This document shows, in pieces, positions 19,468 through 29,783 of a DNA stretch of 64,000 nucleotides (the stretch's first letter is position 1; each line of letters opens with the position of its first letter). The DNA is taken from assembly GCF_000238355.1 (NCBI RefSeq), contig NZ_AHCA01000002.1, forward strand, positions 520,049-584,048, given 5' to 3'. Under the pieces are notes generated by a model. The model did not search any database. It saw only the letters and a program-made list of their open reading frames with translations, and had not been told where the DNA came from. The position numbers and the translations under genes are program-made. Source of the stretch: Pseudoalteromonas haloplanktis ATCC 14393 (GTDB taxonomy: Bacteria; Pseudomonadota; Gammaproteobacteria; Enterobacterales; Alteromonadaceae).

Positions 19468-21939
19468 TTAGAATGTATTACTAATGTTAAAGCTGATGGT
19501 CTTCGTATCGTCATCTTCTTCTTGTTGCAATGGATACGCAAAACTGATCAGCATAGGACCCATAGGTGAGATCCACTGCAATGATAAACCGGTCGAAACC
19601 CTAAAGCGCATTGGATCTGAATAATCCTCAAGCTTAGCACGTTCATCCGGCCCTAAATTTTGATAACGGTCAACGTTAAATTCTGTGTCCCATACGTTTG
19701 CAGCATCAACAAAGAAGCTAGTACGTACCGAACTGGTGTTATCTTCATCTAAGAATGGTGTTGGTACGATTAATTCCATACCCGCAACAGCCTTAGCATT
19801 ACCACCAATACGCCCCTGTGGTGTAAGCACATCAAACTCAGGCGCGCCGCCTATACTGCCAGTCAAGGTACCATCTGGCAATGGGGTGCCCGGAATTAAT
19901 TGTGGTGTACGAGAAATAGCTCGCGGTAATATCGTATTACGGTCAAAACCACGTAGTTCCATTTCTGTTATACGGAAATACTCTTGGAATGGTAAGGTTT
20001 GGTCATAACCATTGGTTGTGCCGTAACCATTACCGTAACCAAGTGCGGCACGTGTTGAGAACACCCAACGATGATTATCGCTGATCGGCCAGTAAAAACG
20101 TGAATCATAATTAACTTTAAAGTAAGTTAAATCTGAATTAGGGGTTGTACCTGTTAAGTTCAGTGTTTGGCGCGAACCTGCTGTAGGGAATAAACCACGG
20201 TTGACCGTAACACGAGACCACCCCACACTTAGCTCATACTTGGTAAAGTCGAAACCAGCATCTGGATTATTCGGATCTAAGAAGGTCTCTCGCATTACAC
20301 GTGTTTGCTCGTATTCAGCAATTTCTGACAGCTCTTCTTGGATCCAACGCACACCAAAGTTAACTCGGTTTACCGCATCAATTGGGAAACCGATGTTAGT
20401 ACCAATACCATAGCTCTTCGATTTATAGTCGATTAGGCTGAATTTACTCGCATCGTAGTTACTGTAGAAGATACTACTACCTTGCGATACACCATCTGGC
20501 GTAAAGTAAGGGTCAGTGTACGATAAACTCACTCGTTCAGAACCGCGTGACGTATTGATGTTGAAACCAATTTGGTTACCTGTACCTAAGAAGTTAGATT
20601 CAGTCACACCAATATTAAATTGCAGACCTAAGTATGAACCATATGCAAGACCGGCATTAAAGCTACCCGCTGACTGCTCTTTAACCGTAAAATCAACATC
20701 TACTTGGTCGTCAACACCCGGCACTGGCACCACATTAAAATCAACGCTTTCCATATAGGGTAGACGTTGAATTTGTAATTTTGAACGCTCTAGGTTTTGG
20801 TTTGAAAGCCACGCACCTTCAAGCTGCGTCATTTCACGACGCAATACTTCATCTGCGGTATTTTGGTTACCACCGACAATAATACGACGAACGTAAACGC
20901 GCTGACCTGGATTTACCGATAAGGTTAACTGTACTTCTTTGTTTTCATCATCGATCTCAGGAATGGTGCGCACTTCTGCGTTGGCATAACCAAAACGCGC
21001 TAGGTAGCTCTTGATAAATTCTTCAGACGAAGTTACTACTGAACCATTGTAAAGTTCACCGGCACGCAGTGGAATAACACTTTTGATTAGCTCTTCACGG
21101 CCCAGTAAGTCACCGATAAAATCGAAGCCTTTAACTTTATACTTTACGCCTTCAGTAATATTAGCCGTCACGTAAACTGATTCACGCTCAGGGCTCACTG
21201 ACACTTGTGTTGAATCAATATTAAAACGTAAATAGCCACGGTCTAAATAGAAGCTACGGATTTTTTCAAGATCGCCCTCAATTGTTTGTTTCTGGTAGCG
21301 ATCGCTGCCCATAAACTGCCACCAAGGTAAGTCTTGTTGCGATTCTGCCAATGCGAGTAAATCTTCGTTGCTGAACAACTCGTTACCTACTAAGTTAATT
21401 TGGCGAATTGACGCGGCATCGCCTTCATCAAATTCAAGTTTTAACTTAACACGGTTACGCGGCAACTTAGTAATGCTGACATCAATCTTAGCGTTATATT
21501 TACCAATACTATGGAAAAACTCTATTAAGCCTTTCTCAATATTATCAACCACCGTTTTGTCCAGCGGTTCACCTTGGCGAATATCTTGTTGATCAAGCGA
21601 CTGGGTTAGCTGCTCATCTTTGATGTCTTTATTACCTTCAAACTCAATAACACTAATAGTTGGGCGTTCTGTTACTCTAAAAATAACATTGTTACCATCA
21701 CGTAGTGCTTTGATATCGTCAAAGTGGCCTGAGTTATACAAAGACTTAATCGTTTTTGAAATTGTATAGTCATCAACACTGTCACCCACATTAATAGGAA
21801 TGTGTGTTAATGCTGCTCCCAACGCTACGCGCTGTAAGCCTTCAACTTTTAAATCGTCAACAATAAAGGAGTTTTGGCCTAGGGCTGCAAAGCTAGCGCC
21901 TAATAAACTTGTTACTGCCAAATGTTTTTTTATAGCCAT
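19468..21939 (-). CDS. bamA: outer membrane protein assembly factor BamA
   Basis: Core of the BAM complex, which inserts beta-barrel proteins into the outer membrane. 823 residues from the chosen ATG: signal peptide ending in the SFAALGQ region, five POTRA domains (for example IRQINLVGNELFSNEDL and RVYVRRIIVGGNQNTADEVL), then a 16-strand barrel with a terminal Phe (FNISNTF). The ATG at 21939 is preferred over one 14 codons upstream because it starts the signal peptide and AGGA precedes it. The barrel carries the DRNTILPR region near the conserved RGF motif of loop 6. Confidence 0.96.
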   Translation of the reverse strand: MAIKKHLAVTSLLGASFAALGQNSFIVDDLKVEGLQRVALGAALTHIPINVGDSVDDYTISKTIKSLYNSGHFDDIKALRDGNNVIFRVTERPTISVIEFEGNKDIKDEQLTQSLDQQDIRQGEPLDKTVVDNIEKGLIEFFHSIGKYNAKIDVSITKLPRNRVKLKLEFDEGDAASIRQINLVGNELFSNEDLLALAESQQDLPWWQFMGSDRYQKQTIEGDLEKIRSFYLDRGYLRFNIDSTQVSVSPERESVYVTANITEGVKYKVKGFDFIGDLLGREELIKSVIPLRAGELYNGSVVTSSEEFIKSYLARFGYANAEVRTIPEIDDENKEVQLTLSVNPGQRVYVRRIIVGGNQNTADEVLRREMTQLEGAWLSNQNLERSKLQIQRLPYMESVDFNVVPVPGVDDQVDVDFTVKEQSAGSFNAGLAYGSYLGLQFNIGVTESNFLGTGNQIGFNINTSRGSERVSLSYTDPYFTPDGVSQGSSIFYSNYDASKFSLIDYKSKSYGIGTNIGFPIDAVNRVNFGVRWIQEELSEIAEYEQTRVMRETFLDPNNPDAGFDFTKYELSVGWSRVTVNRGLFPTAGSRQTLNLTGTTPNSDLTYFKVNYDSRFYWPISDNHRWVFSTRAALGYGNGYGTTNGYDQTLPFQEYFRITEMELRGFDRNTILPRAISRTPQLIPGTPLPDGTLTGSIGGAPEFDVLTPQGRIGGNAKAVAGMELIVPTPFLDEDNTSSVRTSFFVDAANVWDTEFNVDRYQNLGPDERAKLEDYSDPMRFRVSTGLSLQWISPMGPMLISFAYPLQQEEDDDTKTISFNISNTF

Positions 21940-22043
21940 TTTATTATCTTTATCCTTTACAACGGTATTACCGCTCAACACCTTAAAAATATACTTTAGC
22001 GGTGTTTTACAATCGTGTTTTTAATTCGAGACTGTCGCAATTG

Positions 22044-23396
22044 CTATAATCTCGATACATCATTGAACAAAGCGAAACATGTAAGAAAAATGAGTAGCAA
22101 GGCACCCACTTTAAAACCAAATTCTTGTGTCTTTTCAGAGACCGGCTTTCTACGAAAAAGTTCAATTATGTAATACATTAAGTGCCCGCCATCAAGTACT
22201 GGCAACGGCAATAAATTAAATACGCCTAAGTTTACACTGATCAATGCTAAGAAGCTTAAAAATGCTACTAAGCCATAGCTTACACTGGTTCCCGCACCGA
22301 CTGCGATACCTACTGGACCACTTAAATTTTTCACTGACACTTGACCAGTAATTAAATTACCAATCATGTCAAAACTAAGGCTAATCAAACGCCATGTTTC
22401 ACTTACGCCCAGCACCATACTATCGAGTGGGCCATAATGTCTAGTTTCAATGTAACCTTCTGGCCACTTTTCAACCACAGGCGCGACACCTAAAAAGCCT
22501 TGTAACTGACCATTATTATTACGTTGCCCTTGTGGCGTAACGTTTATACTTTTTATAGTATCTTGTCTTTTTACACTAAATTGTAATGATTTGTTAGCGG
22601 ATTGCTGAATAACCTTAACTAACTGGTTCCAATCGGTCATTGTTTCGCCATCTACAGCGATAATTTCATCCCCCGCCTGTAAATTAGCGGCGGCGGCAGC
22701 AGAGTTTGCGGAAATGGTTGCTACGGTTAATGTCGCCTGTGGGCGATACGGCACTATACCCAAAGATGCTAATGGTGGTACATCTTGCTTATCCAACTTC
22801 CAACCATCAATATTGATCGTTTTCAGCTGTTCTTGAAACTGTTCATCGCGTACAGTAACAGCGACGCTTTTTTCACCTAAACTTGCCATTAATGCAAATG
22901 TAGCATCTTGCCACGTCGCGATAGTATCGTCGCCAATTTTTACAATTTGTTGACTCGGCATAATACCCGCTTGCTCTGCACGACTACCTTGTGTGATCGA
23001 ACCAACAACGGGTTTAACTGATTGCACACCCACCATGTACATGACTGCTAAAGCAAAAATAGCAAAAATAAAATTTGCCATTGGTCCCGCAGCGACTATA
23101 GCAATACGTGCTTGAACCGACTTAGCATTAAACGATAAATGACGCTGCTCAGCGGGCACGTCATCAACACGTTCATCCAGCATTTTCACGTAGCCACCTA
23201 AGGGAATTGCAGCAATGACATATTCGGTGTTGTGCTTATCGTGCCACTTTATCAATGGCTTACCAAAACCAATTGAGAAACGTAACACTTTGACGCCCGC
23301 TTTGCGAGCAACCCAAAAGTGCCCATATTCATGCACAGTGACTAAAATACCTAAGGCTAAAATAAAAGAGCCTAAATTCCACAAAAAATCGAACAT
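22044..23396 (-). CDS. rseP: site-2 protease RseP
   Basis: Inner-membrane zinc protease that cleaves the anti-sigma-E factor RseA after DegS, so coupling envelope stress to sigma-E. The 450 residues have HEYGH (HExxH) at 22-26 in the first transmembrane helix, two tandem PDZ domains (about residues 110-290) and the second zinc-site motif PVLDGGH near residue 400. It begins one base after the dxr stop. bamA follows, the usual order. Confidence 0.96.
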   Translation of the reverse strand: MFDFLWNLGSFILALGILVTVHEYGHFWVARKAGVKVLRFSIGFGKPLIKWHDKHNTEYVIAAIPLGGYVKMLDERVDDVPAEQRHLSFNAKSVQARIAIVAAGPMANFIFAIFALAVMYMVGVQSVKPVVGSITQGSRAEQAGIMPSQQIVKIGDDTIATWQDATFALMASLGEKSVAVTVRDEQFQEQLKTINIDGWKLDKQDVPPLASLGIVPYRPQATLTVATISANSAAAAANLQAGDEIIAVDGETMTDWNQLVKVIQQSANKSLQFSVKRQDTIKSINVTPQGQRNNNGQLQGFLGVAPVVEKWPEGYIETRHYGPLDSMVLGVSETWRLISLSFDMIGNLITGQVSVKNLSGPVGIAVGAGTSVSYGLVAFLSFLALISVNLGVFNLLPLPVLDGGHLMYYIIELFRRKPVSEKTQEFGFKVGALLLIFLTCFALFNDVSRL

Positions 23397-23397
23397 A

Positions 23398-24603
23398 TTA
23401 GCGGATCACCTTTGCAATAATTTGCGCTGCTTGAAGTCGAGCTAAACGATCACACTCAAGAATTTCATCAAGCGTGTGTACATCTACATCAACCGTATTT
23501 TCCAGTGTTTGCGAATTAACACGGTAGATATCGGTAAAGCCGATTTGCCCTTGTAAAAATGCATTCACAGCAATTTCATTTGCTGCATTAACGGTGGTGG
23601 TCGCCCCCTGCCCAGTTTCGCAAGCCGCTATTGCTAGTTGCAAATTAGGATAACGAGCAAAATCAGGTTTGGTAAAGGTAAAATCAGCAAGTTGGGAGAA
23701 ATCAAGTGGTGTAACACCGGCATCAATACGAGCTGGATAAGCCAATGCATGGGCAATGGGCGTACGCATATCAGGATTGCCCATTTGCGCAAGGACTGAG
23801 CCATCTTGGTACTGCACCATAGAGTGGATAATACTTTGCGGGTGGATCACCACATCAATATCTTTCGCTGCACAGTTAAACAGCCACTTGGCTTCTATAA
23901 ACTCCAAGCCTTTATTCATCATAGTGGCTGAATCAACCGAAATTTTTTGCCCCATTGACCAATTAGGATGCGCAACCGCTTGCGCCACCGTCACATCTTT
24001 TAAGGTATCAATATCATGGGTTAAAAATGGCCCGCCAGAGCCAGTAAGTAAAATTTTACTTACGCCGTGTTCATGAAGTTGAGCATTGCCTTTAGAGCCT
24101 TGTAGCGCACTTGGCAGGCACTGAAAAATGGCATTATGTTCGCTATCAATGGGTAATAATGTGGCTTTGTGTTGCTTAACTTTATCAATAAACAACTGCC
24201 CTGACATAACAAGCGATTCTTTATTGGCCAATAATACTTTTTTTCCGGCCTCTATCGCACTCAGTGTGGGTATCAGTCCTGCTGCACCGACAATCGCGGA
24301 CATTACCGCATCAACATCTGGATGTGCAGCTAGTTCACTCATTGCAGCAACGCCGCTGCGTACTACTGTTTTACAGCCACTGCCAGATAACAACTGACTT
24401 AATTTACCCGCAGCGCTATCGTCTGCCATGACGACAAAACGAGGTTGGTGAGTAATACATAATTGCGCCATTAGCTCGCTATTACCACCTGCGGTAAGCG
24501 CAAATACCGAAAATTGTTCTTTATTGCGCGCTACAACATCTAAGGTGCTTAGCCCGATTGAACCGGTTGCACCTAATATCACTAGTTGTTGTTTACAACT
24601 CAT
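23398..24603 (-). CDS. dxr: 1-deoxy-D-xylulose 5-phosphate reductoisomerase
   Basis: Second enzyme of the MEP isoprenoid pathway: converts DXP to 2-C-methyl-erythritol 4-phosphate with NADPH. N-terminal Rossmann motif LGATGSIGLSTLDV, metal and substrate loop LLPIDSEHNAIFQCL, LTGSGGPF and the SMGQKISVDSATMMNKGLE stretch. I take the ATG at 24603, which overlaps the cdsA stop (ATGA) and gives 401 residues. An in-frame ATG eight codons earlier lies inside cdsA. Confidence 0.96.
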   Translation of the reverse strand: MSCKQQLVILGATGSIGLSTLDVVARNKEQFSVFALTAGGNSELMAQLCITHQPRFVVMADDSAAGKLSQLLSGSGCKTVVRSGVAAMSELAAHPDVDAVMSAIVGAAGLIPTLSAIEAGKKVLLANKESLVMSGQLFIDKVKQHKATLLPIDSEHNAIFQCLPSALQGSKGNAQLHEHGVSKILLTGSGGPFLTHDIDTLKDVTVAQAVAHPNWSMGQKISVDSATMMNKGLEFIEAKWLFNCAAKDIDVVIHPQSIIHSMVQYQDGSVLAQMGNPDMRTPIAHALAYPARIDAGVTPLDFSQLADFTFTKPDFARYPNLQLAIAACETGQGATTTVNAANEIAVNAFLQGQIGFTDIYRVNSQTLENTVDVDVHTLDEILECDRLARLQAAQIIAKVIR

Positions 24604-25466
24604 AGACTCAATGTCCATGCATAACATAAAACAAAAATAGGTGCGGCAGCAGTTAGACTATCAAGGCGGTCTAAAATCCCCCCATGACCCGGTAAACATG
24701 AGCCACTGTCTTTAAGGCCGGCCTCGCGTTTAAACATACTTTCAAGTAAGTCACCAATGGCAGAAAATAAGGCGATAAACATAGTCATAATGGCGTAGAT
24801 TGGCCACACAGACATATCAACATCAGTGAAGTGACAAAATGCTAAGACAAAAATAACGGCTGCAACAACGCCACCAGCAAGGCCTTCAATCGTTTTATTG
24901 GGGCTTACTTTAGGCATTAATTTATGTTTACCAAAGTTTTTACCAGTAAAATACGCGCCAATATCTGCACTCCAAACAATCCCTAAAACCACCAAAATGA
25001 GCATTGAACCAAAATGAGTCGACTGCTCATAATTAGCACTACGTAGTGTATTTAGCGCAAGCCACAATGGGACTAAGGTAAGAATACCCGCAATAGCACG
25101 CATCATAATGCCTTCATTCCATGCTTTAGCCATTGCAGGATAGCGCCACACTAGATATGTCGCGACAATCCACCATGAAAATGACAATGTGAAGATATAA
25201 TTTGCATCCCCAACCAGCTGCCCATCAGTCCACAACTCATCAATGGGCCAGTGCCAATTAAGCAGCACCAGTAATAAGCCAATAAATAGCACAAACGAAA
25301 AACGTTTAACTTTATCGCATAGCCCCATAAATGCAGACCACTCCCATGCGCCTAATAAAACAATCGCGCCGGCAATATAACTAAACAGTGTCAGTGGAGT
25401 ATAAAAAACCAGTATCAATGCCAAAGGAGCTAGCACTAAAGAGGTTAAAATTCGTTGTTTTAGCAA
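24600..25466 (-). CDS. cdsA: phosphatidate cytidylyltransferase
   Basis: Makes CDP-diacylglycerol from phosphatidic acid and CTP, the precursor of all major phospholipids; integral inner-membrane enzyme. The 288 residues have about eight hydrophobic helices and the C-terminal CDS signature: GDLLESMFKREAGLKDSG, then LPGHGGILDRLDSL. It lies 16 bases after uppS and is translationally coupled to dxr. Confidence 0.97.
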   Translation of the reverse strand: MLKQRILTSLVLAPLALILVFYTPLTLFSYIAGAIVLLGAWEWSAFMGLCDKVKRFSFVLFIGLLLVLLNWHWPIDELWTDGQLVGDANYIFTLSFSWWIVATYLVWRYPAMAKAWNEGIMMRAIAGILTLVPLWLALNTLRSANYEQSTHFGSMLILVVLGIVWSADIGAYFTGKNFGKHKLMPKVSPNKTIEGLAGGVVAAVIFVLAFCHFTDVDMSVWPIYAIMTMFIALFSAIGDLLESMFKREAGLKDSGSCLPGHGGILDRLDSLTAAAPIFVLCYAWTLSL

Positions 25467-25482
25467 AGTGTTACCCTTTTAA

Positions 25483-26244
25483 TTAGGTTTCGGCGAGTAA
25501 TTGTTTTATTTGTTCGCCCGTACAACCAAATCGTCGCTCTCTGGCAACGTAACAAGCGATAGCATCAGCAAAAGCAGCTTCATTGAAGTCAGGCCAAAGC
25601 GTATCGGTAAAGTAAAGTTCAGCATAAGCGGCTTGCCATAACAAAAAGTTGCTTATACGTAAATCGCCACCTGTGCGTATTAATAAATCAGGTTCAGCTT
25701 GGTCCTGCATACTCATATGTGCAGCTAAGACTTGCTCTGTAATATCATCAGGGTTTATTGCCCCAGCTGCAACTTTTTTGGCTACCTGCTTTGCAGCATT
25801 GGTCATATCCCATCGACCACCATAATTTGCAGCCACATTAAGTTGTAAGCCCGTATTATTTGCCGTTAACTCATGTGCAGCATCGACCTTGCTTCGCAAA
25901 GCTTCTGAAAAACGAGATAAATCACCAATGATGGTTAACTTTACATTGTTCTTGTGAAGCTTTTTGACTTCTTTACTAAGCACATACAAAAACAACTCCA
26001 TCAAGGTGCTTACTTCATCTTCGGGGCGATGCCAGTTCTCACTACTAAACGCAAACAGAGTCAATGACTCAATCTTCAATTTAGTACAAAACTGCACAGA
26101 GTGGCGAACCGCATCCACGCCTTTTTTATGACCGTATACACGCGGCCTATTTTTGGCTTGTGCCCAACGACCATTGCCATCCATGATTATAGCGACATGC
26201 TTGGGTAAACATTGCTGGGAAATTTTATCAGCGTTAAGAACCAT
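25483..26244 (-). CDS. uppS: undecaprenyl diphosphate synthase
   Basis: Cis-prenyltransferase that elongates farnesyl-PP to the C55 lipid carrier used in peptidoglycan and O-antigen synthesis. Signature [14 protein letters not shown] near the N-terminus (catalytic Asp), [26 protein letters not shown] and the C-terminal DTLWPDF. The start is uncertain: ATG at 26244 gives 253 residues, the family length. ATG at 26262 is also in frame and immediately follows the terminator T-run; the still longer frame to 26301 would start within the terminator stem. Confidence 0.94.
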   Translation of the reverse strand: MVLNADKISQQCLPKHVAIIMDGNGRWAQAKNRPRVYGHKKGVDAVRHSVQFCTKLKIESLTLFAFSSENWHRPEDEVSTLMELFLYVLSKEVKKLHKNNVKLTIIGDLSRFSEALRSKVDAAHELTANNTGLQLNVAANYGGRWDMTNAAKQVAKKVAAGAINPDDITEQVLAAHMSMQDQAEPDLLIRTGGDLRISNFLLWQAAYAELYFTDTLWPDFNEAAFADAIACYVARERRFGCTGEQIKQLLAET

Positions 26245-26262
26245 AAATATCGAGTATTCCAT

Positions 26263-26298
26263 AAAAAAACGCCGCCTAGTATACCCTAGACGACGTTT
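26263..26298 (-). terminator. strong hairpin with T-run between frr and uppS
   Basis: On the minus strand a 13-pair stem (two G-U pairs) runs from AAACGTCGTCTAG to CTAGGCGGCGTTT around a six-base loop and ends in seven T. It has all features of an intrinsic terminator and ends at the beginning of the uppS reading frame. It implies attenuation of read-through into the envelope genes, or a separate uppS promoter. Confidence 0.85.
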
Positions 26299-26343
26299 CA
26301 AAACTAATATATTTCTTAACCCAAGTTCAGGTTATTTAACTGC

Positions 26344-26901
26344 TTATATTTCCATCAACTCGGCTTCTTTCGCCGCTAATTGAGTATCCATTTCTTTAAT
26401 GAACTTATCTGTAAGCTTTTGAATTGCATCATCAGATTGACGCGCTTCATCTTCAGAAATTTCTTTATCTTTCAATAAGCTTTTCACATCGCCATTGGCA
26501 TCACGGCGAATATTACGGATTGCAACACGGCCACTTTCAACTTCGCCACGAACGATTTTAATTAAGTTTTTACGGCGCTCTTCAGTTAGCGGAGGAAGTG
26601 GAACGCGGATCACTGAACCTGCTGACATTGGGTTTAAACCAAGATCAGACGCCATAATCGCTTTTTCTACCGCTTGTGCTAGCGACTTATCAAATACACT
26701 CAATGCTAAAGTACGAGAGTCTTCAATTGTTACATTGGCAACTTGATTTAATGGCGTTGGTGCACCGTAGTACGGCACCATAATACCATCTAATATTGCC
26801 GGATGAGCACGGCCAGTACGGATTTTAGATAATTGACTGCTAAGTGCCGTTACACTTTTCTGCATGCGTTCTGCAGCATCTTTTTGAATATCGTTTATCA
26901 C
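26344..26901 (-). CDS. frr: ribosome recycling factor
   Basis: Splits post-termination ribosomes together with EF-G. The 185 residues are the standard length, with the [17 protein letters not shown] and [14 protein letters not shown] segments and the C-terminal three-helix bundle region ([18 protein letters not shown]). It follows pyrH by 14 bases and is the last gene before the internal terminator. Confidence 0.98.
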   Translation of the reverse strand: MINDIQKDAAERMQKSVTALSSQLSKIRTGRAHPAILDGIMVPYYGAPTPLNQVANVTIEDSRTLALSVFDKSLAQAVEKAIMASDLGLNPMSAGSVIRVPLPPLTEERRKNLIKIVRGEVESGRVAIRNIRRDANGDVKSLLKDKEISEDEARQSDDAIQKLTDKFIKEMDTQLAAKEAELMEI

Positions 26902-26915
26902 GGTTCAATCCTAAT

Positions 26916-27665
26916 CTAGTTAATAACTTCATCTGAGGCTTGTGAAGAAATAAGCGTGCCTTCTTCTTCGCCCATAATTACACGCTTTAATGCGCCTGAT
27001 TTATTCATATTAAATACGCTCAATGGCATATTATGATCGCGCGCCAATGTGAATGCCGCAAGATCCATTACTTTTAATTCTTTTTCAATGATTTCATTGT
27101 AGCTCAAGTGACGGTAAAGTGTCGCCTCTGGATTTTTCACCGGATCATCACTGTAAACACCATCAACTTTGGTTGCTTTGATCACGGTATCCGCTTCAAT
27201 TTCGATACCACGTAAACACGCTGCTGAATCCGTAGTAAAGAATGGGTTACCCGTACCGGCTGCAAAAATAACAACACGACCCGTTTTTAATAAACTAATT
27301 GCTTCGGCCCAGTTGTACGCATCACATACACCATTTAGTGGGATAGCTGACATCAAGCGGCAGTTTACAAATGCACGGTGTAGTGCATCGCGCATAGCAA
27401 GCCCGTTCATTACTGTTGCTAACATACCCATGTGGTCGCCAACCACACGATTCATGCCAGCTTCGGCAAGTGAGCCGCCACGTAAGAAGTTACCGCCACC
27501 GATAACTAAACCCACTTCTACGTCGAGTTCTACAAGCTCTTTAATTTCTTGCGCCATGCGGTCTAATACTTTTGGGTCGATGCCGAAGCCTTCGTCTCCC
27601 ATTAGTGCTTCACCGCTTAATTTGAGAAGAACGCGTCTAAAAATAGGTTTACGATTGATAGTCAT
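26916..27665 (-). CDS. pyrH: UMP kinase
   Basis: Phosphorylates UMP to UDP; hexameric amino-acid-kinase-fold enzyme, typically activated by GTP and inhibited by UTP. The 249 residues show [47 protein letters not shown] and [13 protein letters not shown], all conserved. It is separated from tsf by a terminator (27699-27742), so it likely has its own promoter as well as read-through. Confidence 0.98.
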   Translation of the reverse strand: MTINRKPIFRRVLLKLSGEALMGDEGFGIDPKVLDRMAQEIKELVELDVEVGLVIGGGNFLRGGSLAEAGMNRVVGDHMGMLATVMNGLAMRDALHRAFVNCRLMSAIPLNGVCDAYNWAEAISLLKTGRVVIFAAGTGNPFFTTDSAACLRGIEIEADTVIKATKVDGVYSDDPVKNPEATLYRHLSYNEIIEKELKVMDLAAFTLARDHNMPLSVFNMNKSGALKRVIMGEEEGTLISSQASDEVIN

Positions 27666-27698
27666 ATATTTGGGCCAACTTTATAAAAAAAGGATAAA

Positions 27699-27742
27699 AA
27701 ATAACCGCGCTTATGATTTTCACATAATGAGCGCGGTTATTT
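27699..27742 (-). terminator. Rho-independent terminator downstream of tsf
   Basis: Long stem with arms ATAACCGCGC and GCGCGGTTAT around an imperfect AT-rich apex, followed on the minus strand by a T-rich tail. It lies about 80 bases after the tsf stop and before pyrH. Confidence 0.85.
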
Positions 27743-27823
27743 TAAAGAATTTTCAGCGATGACGCAAAAGCAAATAACAGATAAATTTCATCTAACTTAC
27801 TTTTTAGTCAAAGGAAATCGATT

Positions 27824-28675
27824 TTATTGACCTTTAGCGGCAGCAATCTGCGCAGCTACTTCAGCAGCAAAATCTTCTGTTTTCTTTTCGATACCTTCAC
27901 CAACTTCTACACGTACGAAGCCAGTAACTGTTGCGTTTTTCTCTTTAAGAATTTCGCCAACAGATTTTTTAGGTTCCATGATGAAAGCTTGACCAGTAAG
28001 AGAAACCTCACCAGTGAATTTCTTCATGCGACCAACAACCATTTTCTCAGCGATTTCAGCTGGCTTGCCTTCGTTCATCGCGATATCGATTTGTACTTGC
28101 TTTTCTTTTTCAACAACATCAGCAGGTACATCAGCAGGCGTTAGGTATTCTGGGTTTGAAGCAGCAACGTGCATTGCGATGTGCTTAAGTGTTTCTTCAT
28201 CAGCAACACCCGCAACAACAACACCAATACGCTCACCGTGACGGTACTCAACTAGCGTTTCGCCAGCGATGTACTGTAGACGACGTACATTGATGTTTTC
28301 ACCAATTTTAGTTACTAGCTCAACACGATCGTCTTCAAACTTAGCTTGTAAGTCTTCGATAGCAATCGTTTCAGCAATAGCAGCGTCAGCAACTTTGTTA
28401 GCAAATGCTAAGAAGCTTGCATCTTTTGCTACGAAGTCAGTTTGACAGTTAACTTCTACTAGTACTGCAACACCCGCGTTTTGCTTGATGATGATAGTAC
28501 CTTCAGCAGCGATGTTACCTGCTTTTTTAGCAGCCTTTGCAGCACCGCTCTTACGCATATTTTCAATCGCTAACTCGATGTCACCATCAGTCTCAGTTAA
28601 CGCTTTTTTACAATCCATCATGCCAGCGCCTGTGCGCTCGCGTAATTCTTTAACTAGGGCAGTAGTTACAGCCAT
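27824..28675 (-). CDS. tsf: elongation factor Ts
   Basis: Guanine-nucleotide exchange factor for EF-Tu. 283 residues: N-terminal UBA-like domain ([20 protein letters not shown]), the core with [13 protein letters not shown] (the EF-Tu contact motif TDFV), a coiled-coil region and the C-terminal module. Normal length. It is paired with rpsB, from which it is separated by a perfect palindrome. Confidence 0.98.
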   Translation of the reverse strand: MAVTTALVKELRERTGAGMMDCKKALTETDGDIELAIENMRKSGAAKAAKKAGNIAAEGTIIIKQNAGVAVLVEVNCQTDFVAKDASFLAFANKVADAAIAETIAIEDLQAKFEDDRVELVTKIGENINVRRLQYIAGETLVEYRHGERIGVVVAGVADEETLKHIAMHVAASNPEYLTPADVPADVVEKEKQVQIDIAMNEGKPAEIAEKMVVGRMKKFTGEVSLTGQAFIMEPKKSVGEILKEKNATVTGFVRVEVGEGIEKKTEDFAAEVAAQIAAAKGQ

Positions 28676-28739
28676 TAGTAAATCCTCAAATCTGAATACA
28701 GGTTTTAGATAAGCGGGTTACCCGCTCTACAAGAATAGC

Positions 28740-28769
28740 AAGTCTTCACCTAAATTTAGGTGAAGACTT
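28740..28769 (-). terminator. perfect 30-bp palindrome between rpsB and tsf
   Basis: A perfectly self-complementary sequence with 15-base arms, AAGTCTTCACCTAAA and its exact complement. It starts just downstream of the rpsB stop and has no T-run on the minus strand, so it is more likely a partial terminator or RNA-stability element than a full stop. A second small hairpin (AGCGGG/CCCGCT, 28711-28725) lies between it and tsf. Confidence 0.7.
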
Positions 28770-28781
28770 GATGACAGCTAA

Positions 28782-29510
28782 TTACTCAGCTTCTACGAAG
28801 TCGTCTTTCTCAGCTTGAGCAACAAGATTGCTCTCACGACCTTCAGTGATTGCTGCTGCAACTGCGCCAGTGTAAAGCTGGATAGCACGGATCGCATCAT
28901 CGTTACCAGGTACGATGAAATCAACACCGTCTGGGTTAGAGTTAGTATCAACGATCGCTACAACTGGGATACCTAGGTTGTTAGCTTCACGGATAGCGAT
29001 GTGCTCGTGGTCTGCATCGATAACGAAAAGTGCGTCAGGAAGACCACCCATGTTTTTGATACCGCCAAGGCTCTTCTCAAGCTTTTCCATTTCGCGGTTA
29101 AGCATTAACGTTTCTTTCTTAGTTAACTTCTCGAAAGTACCGTCTTGGCTTTGGATTTCAAGGTCTTTAAGACGCTTGATTGATTGACGAACTGTTTTCC
29201 AGTTAGTCAACATACCACCTAACCAACGGTGATTTACGTAATACTGATCACTTGCGATCGCTGCATCTTTAACTGCTTCGCTTGCTGCACGCTTAGTACC
29301 AACGAAAAGAACTTTACCTTTGTTTGACGCAGCACCAGTTAAAAACTTAAGTGCGTTGTTGAACATTGGTACTGTTTGCTCAAGGTTGATGATATGAACA
29401 CGGTTACGTGCACCGAAGATGAAAGGCTTCATCTTAGGGTTCCAGTAACGTGCTTGGTGACCGAAGTGAACACCAGCTTGAAGCATATCGCGCATTGAAA
29501 CGTTTGCCAT
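28782..29510 (-). CDS. rpsB: 30S ribosomal protein S2
   Basis: Small-subunit ribosomal protein needed for S1 binding. The 242 residues show [20 protein letters not shown] at the N-terminus, [29 protein letters not shown] and [19 protein letters not shown], all diagnostic. It opens the rpsB-tsf series and is divergent from map. The 5' region of over 200 bases is compatible with the known S2 autoregulation, but I cannot define the structure. Confidence 0.98.
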   Translation of the reverse strand: MANVSMRDMLQAGVHFGHQARYWNPKMKPFIFGARNRVHIINLEQTVPMFNNALKFLTGAASNKGKVLFVGTKRAASEAVKDAAIASDQYYVNHRWLGGMLTNWKTVRQSIKRLKDLEIQSQDGTFEKLTKKETLMLNREMEKLEKSLGGIKNMGGLPDALFVIDADHEHIAIREANNLGIPVVAIVDTNSNPDGVDFIVPGNDDAIRAIQLYTGAVAAAITEGRESNLVAQAEKDDFVEAE

Positions 29511-29783
29511 TTTGTATTTCCTCTGTTTAGTTTAGGGTTAGGCCTCCACATATCCCATAGCACCAACACTGAAGTTAAATGAAACTTCAAATGCACCCAA
29601 GTGTATGTGACGATACGTGTGTGTGTTAAAATAAAATTGTGTTTGCCTTAAGTACAAAAAATCATTTAAGAATTTATTTGTAAAAAGACGGCGCGCTTTA
29701 TACCATATTAAAAACAAATATTCAACGTCGCGCGCAAAAATTGTGCGGCGATAAATGCAATAAAACTCGATAATGGAGCCTCC

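Noticed and set aside
27169..27762. 197-codon open frame on the plus strand opposite pyrH
   Set aside because: It lies antisense to a fully conserved gene and its translation is low-complexity Ser/Pro/Thr-rich, a typical shadow frame.
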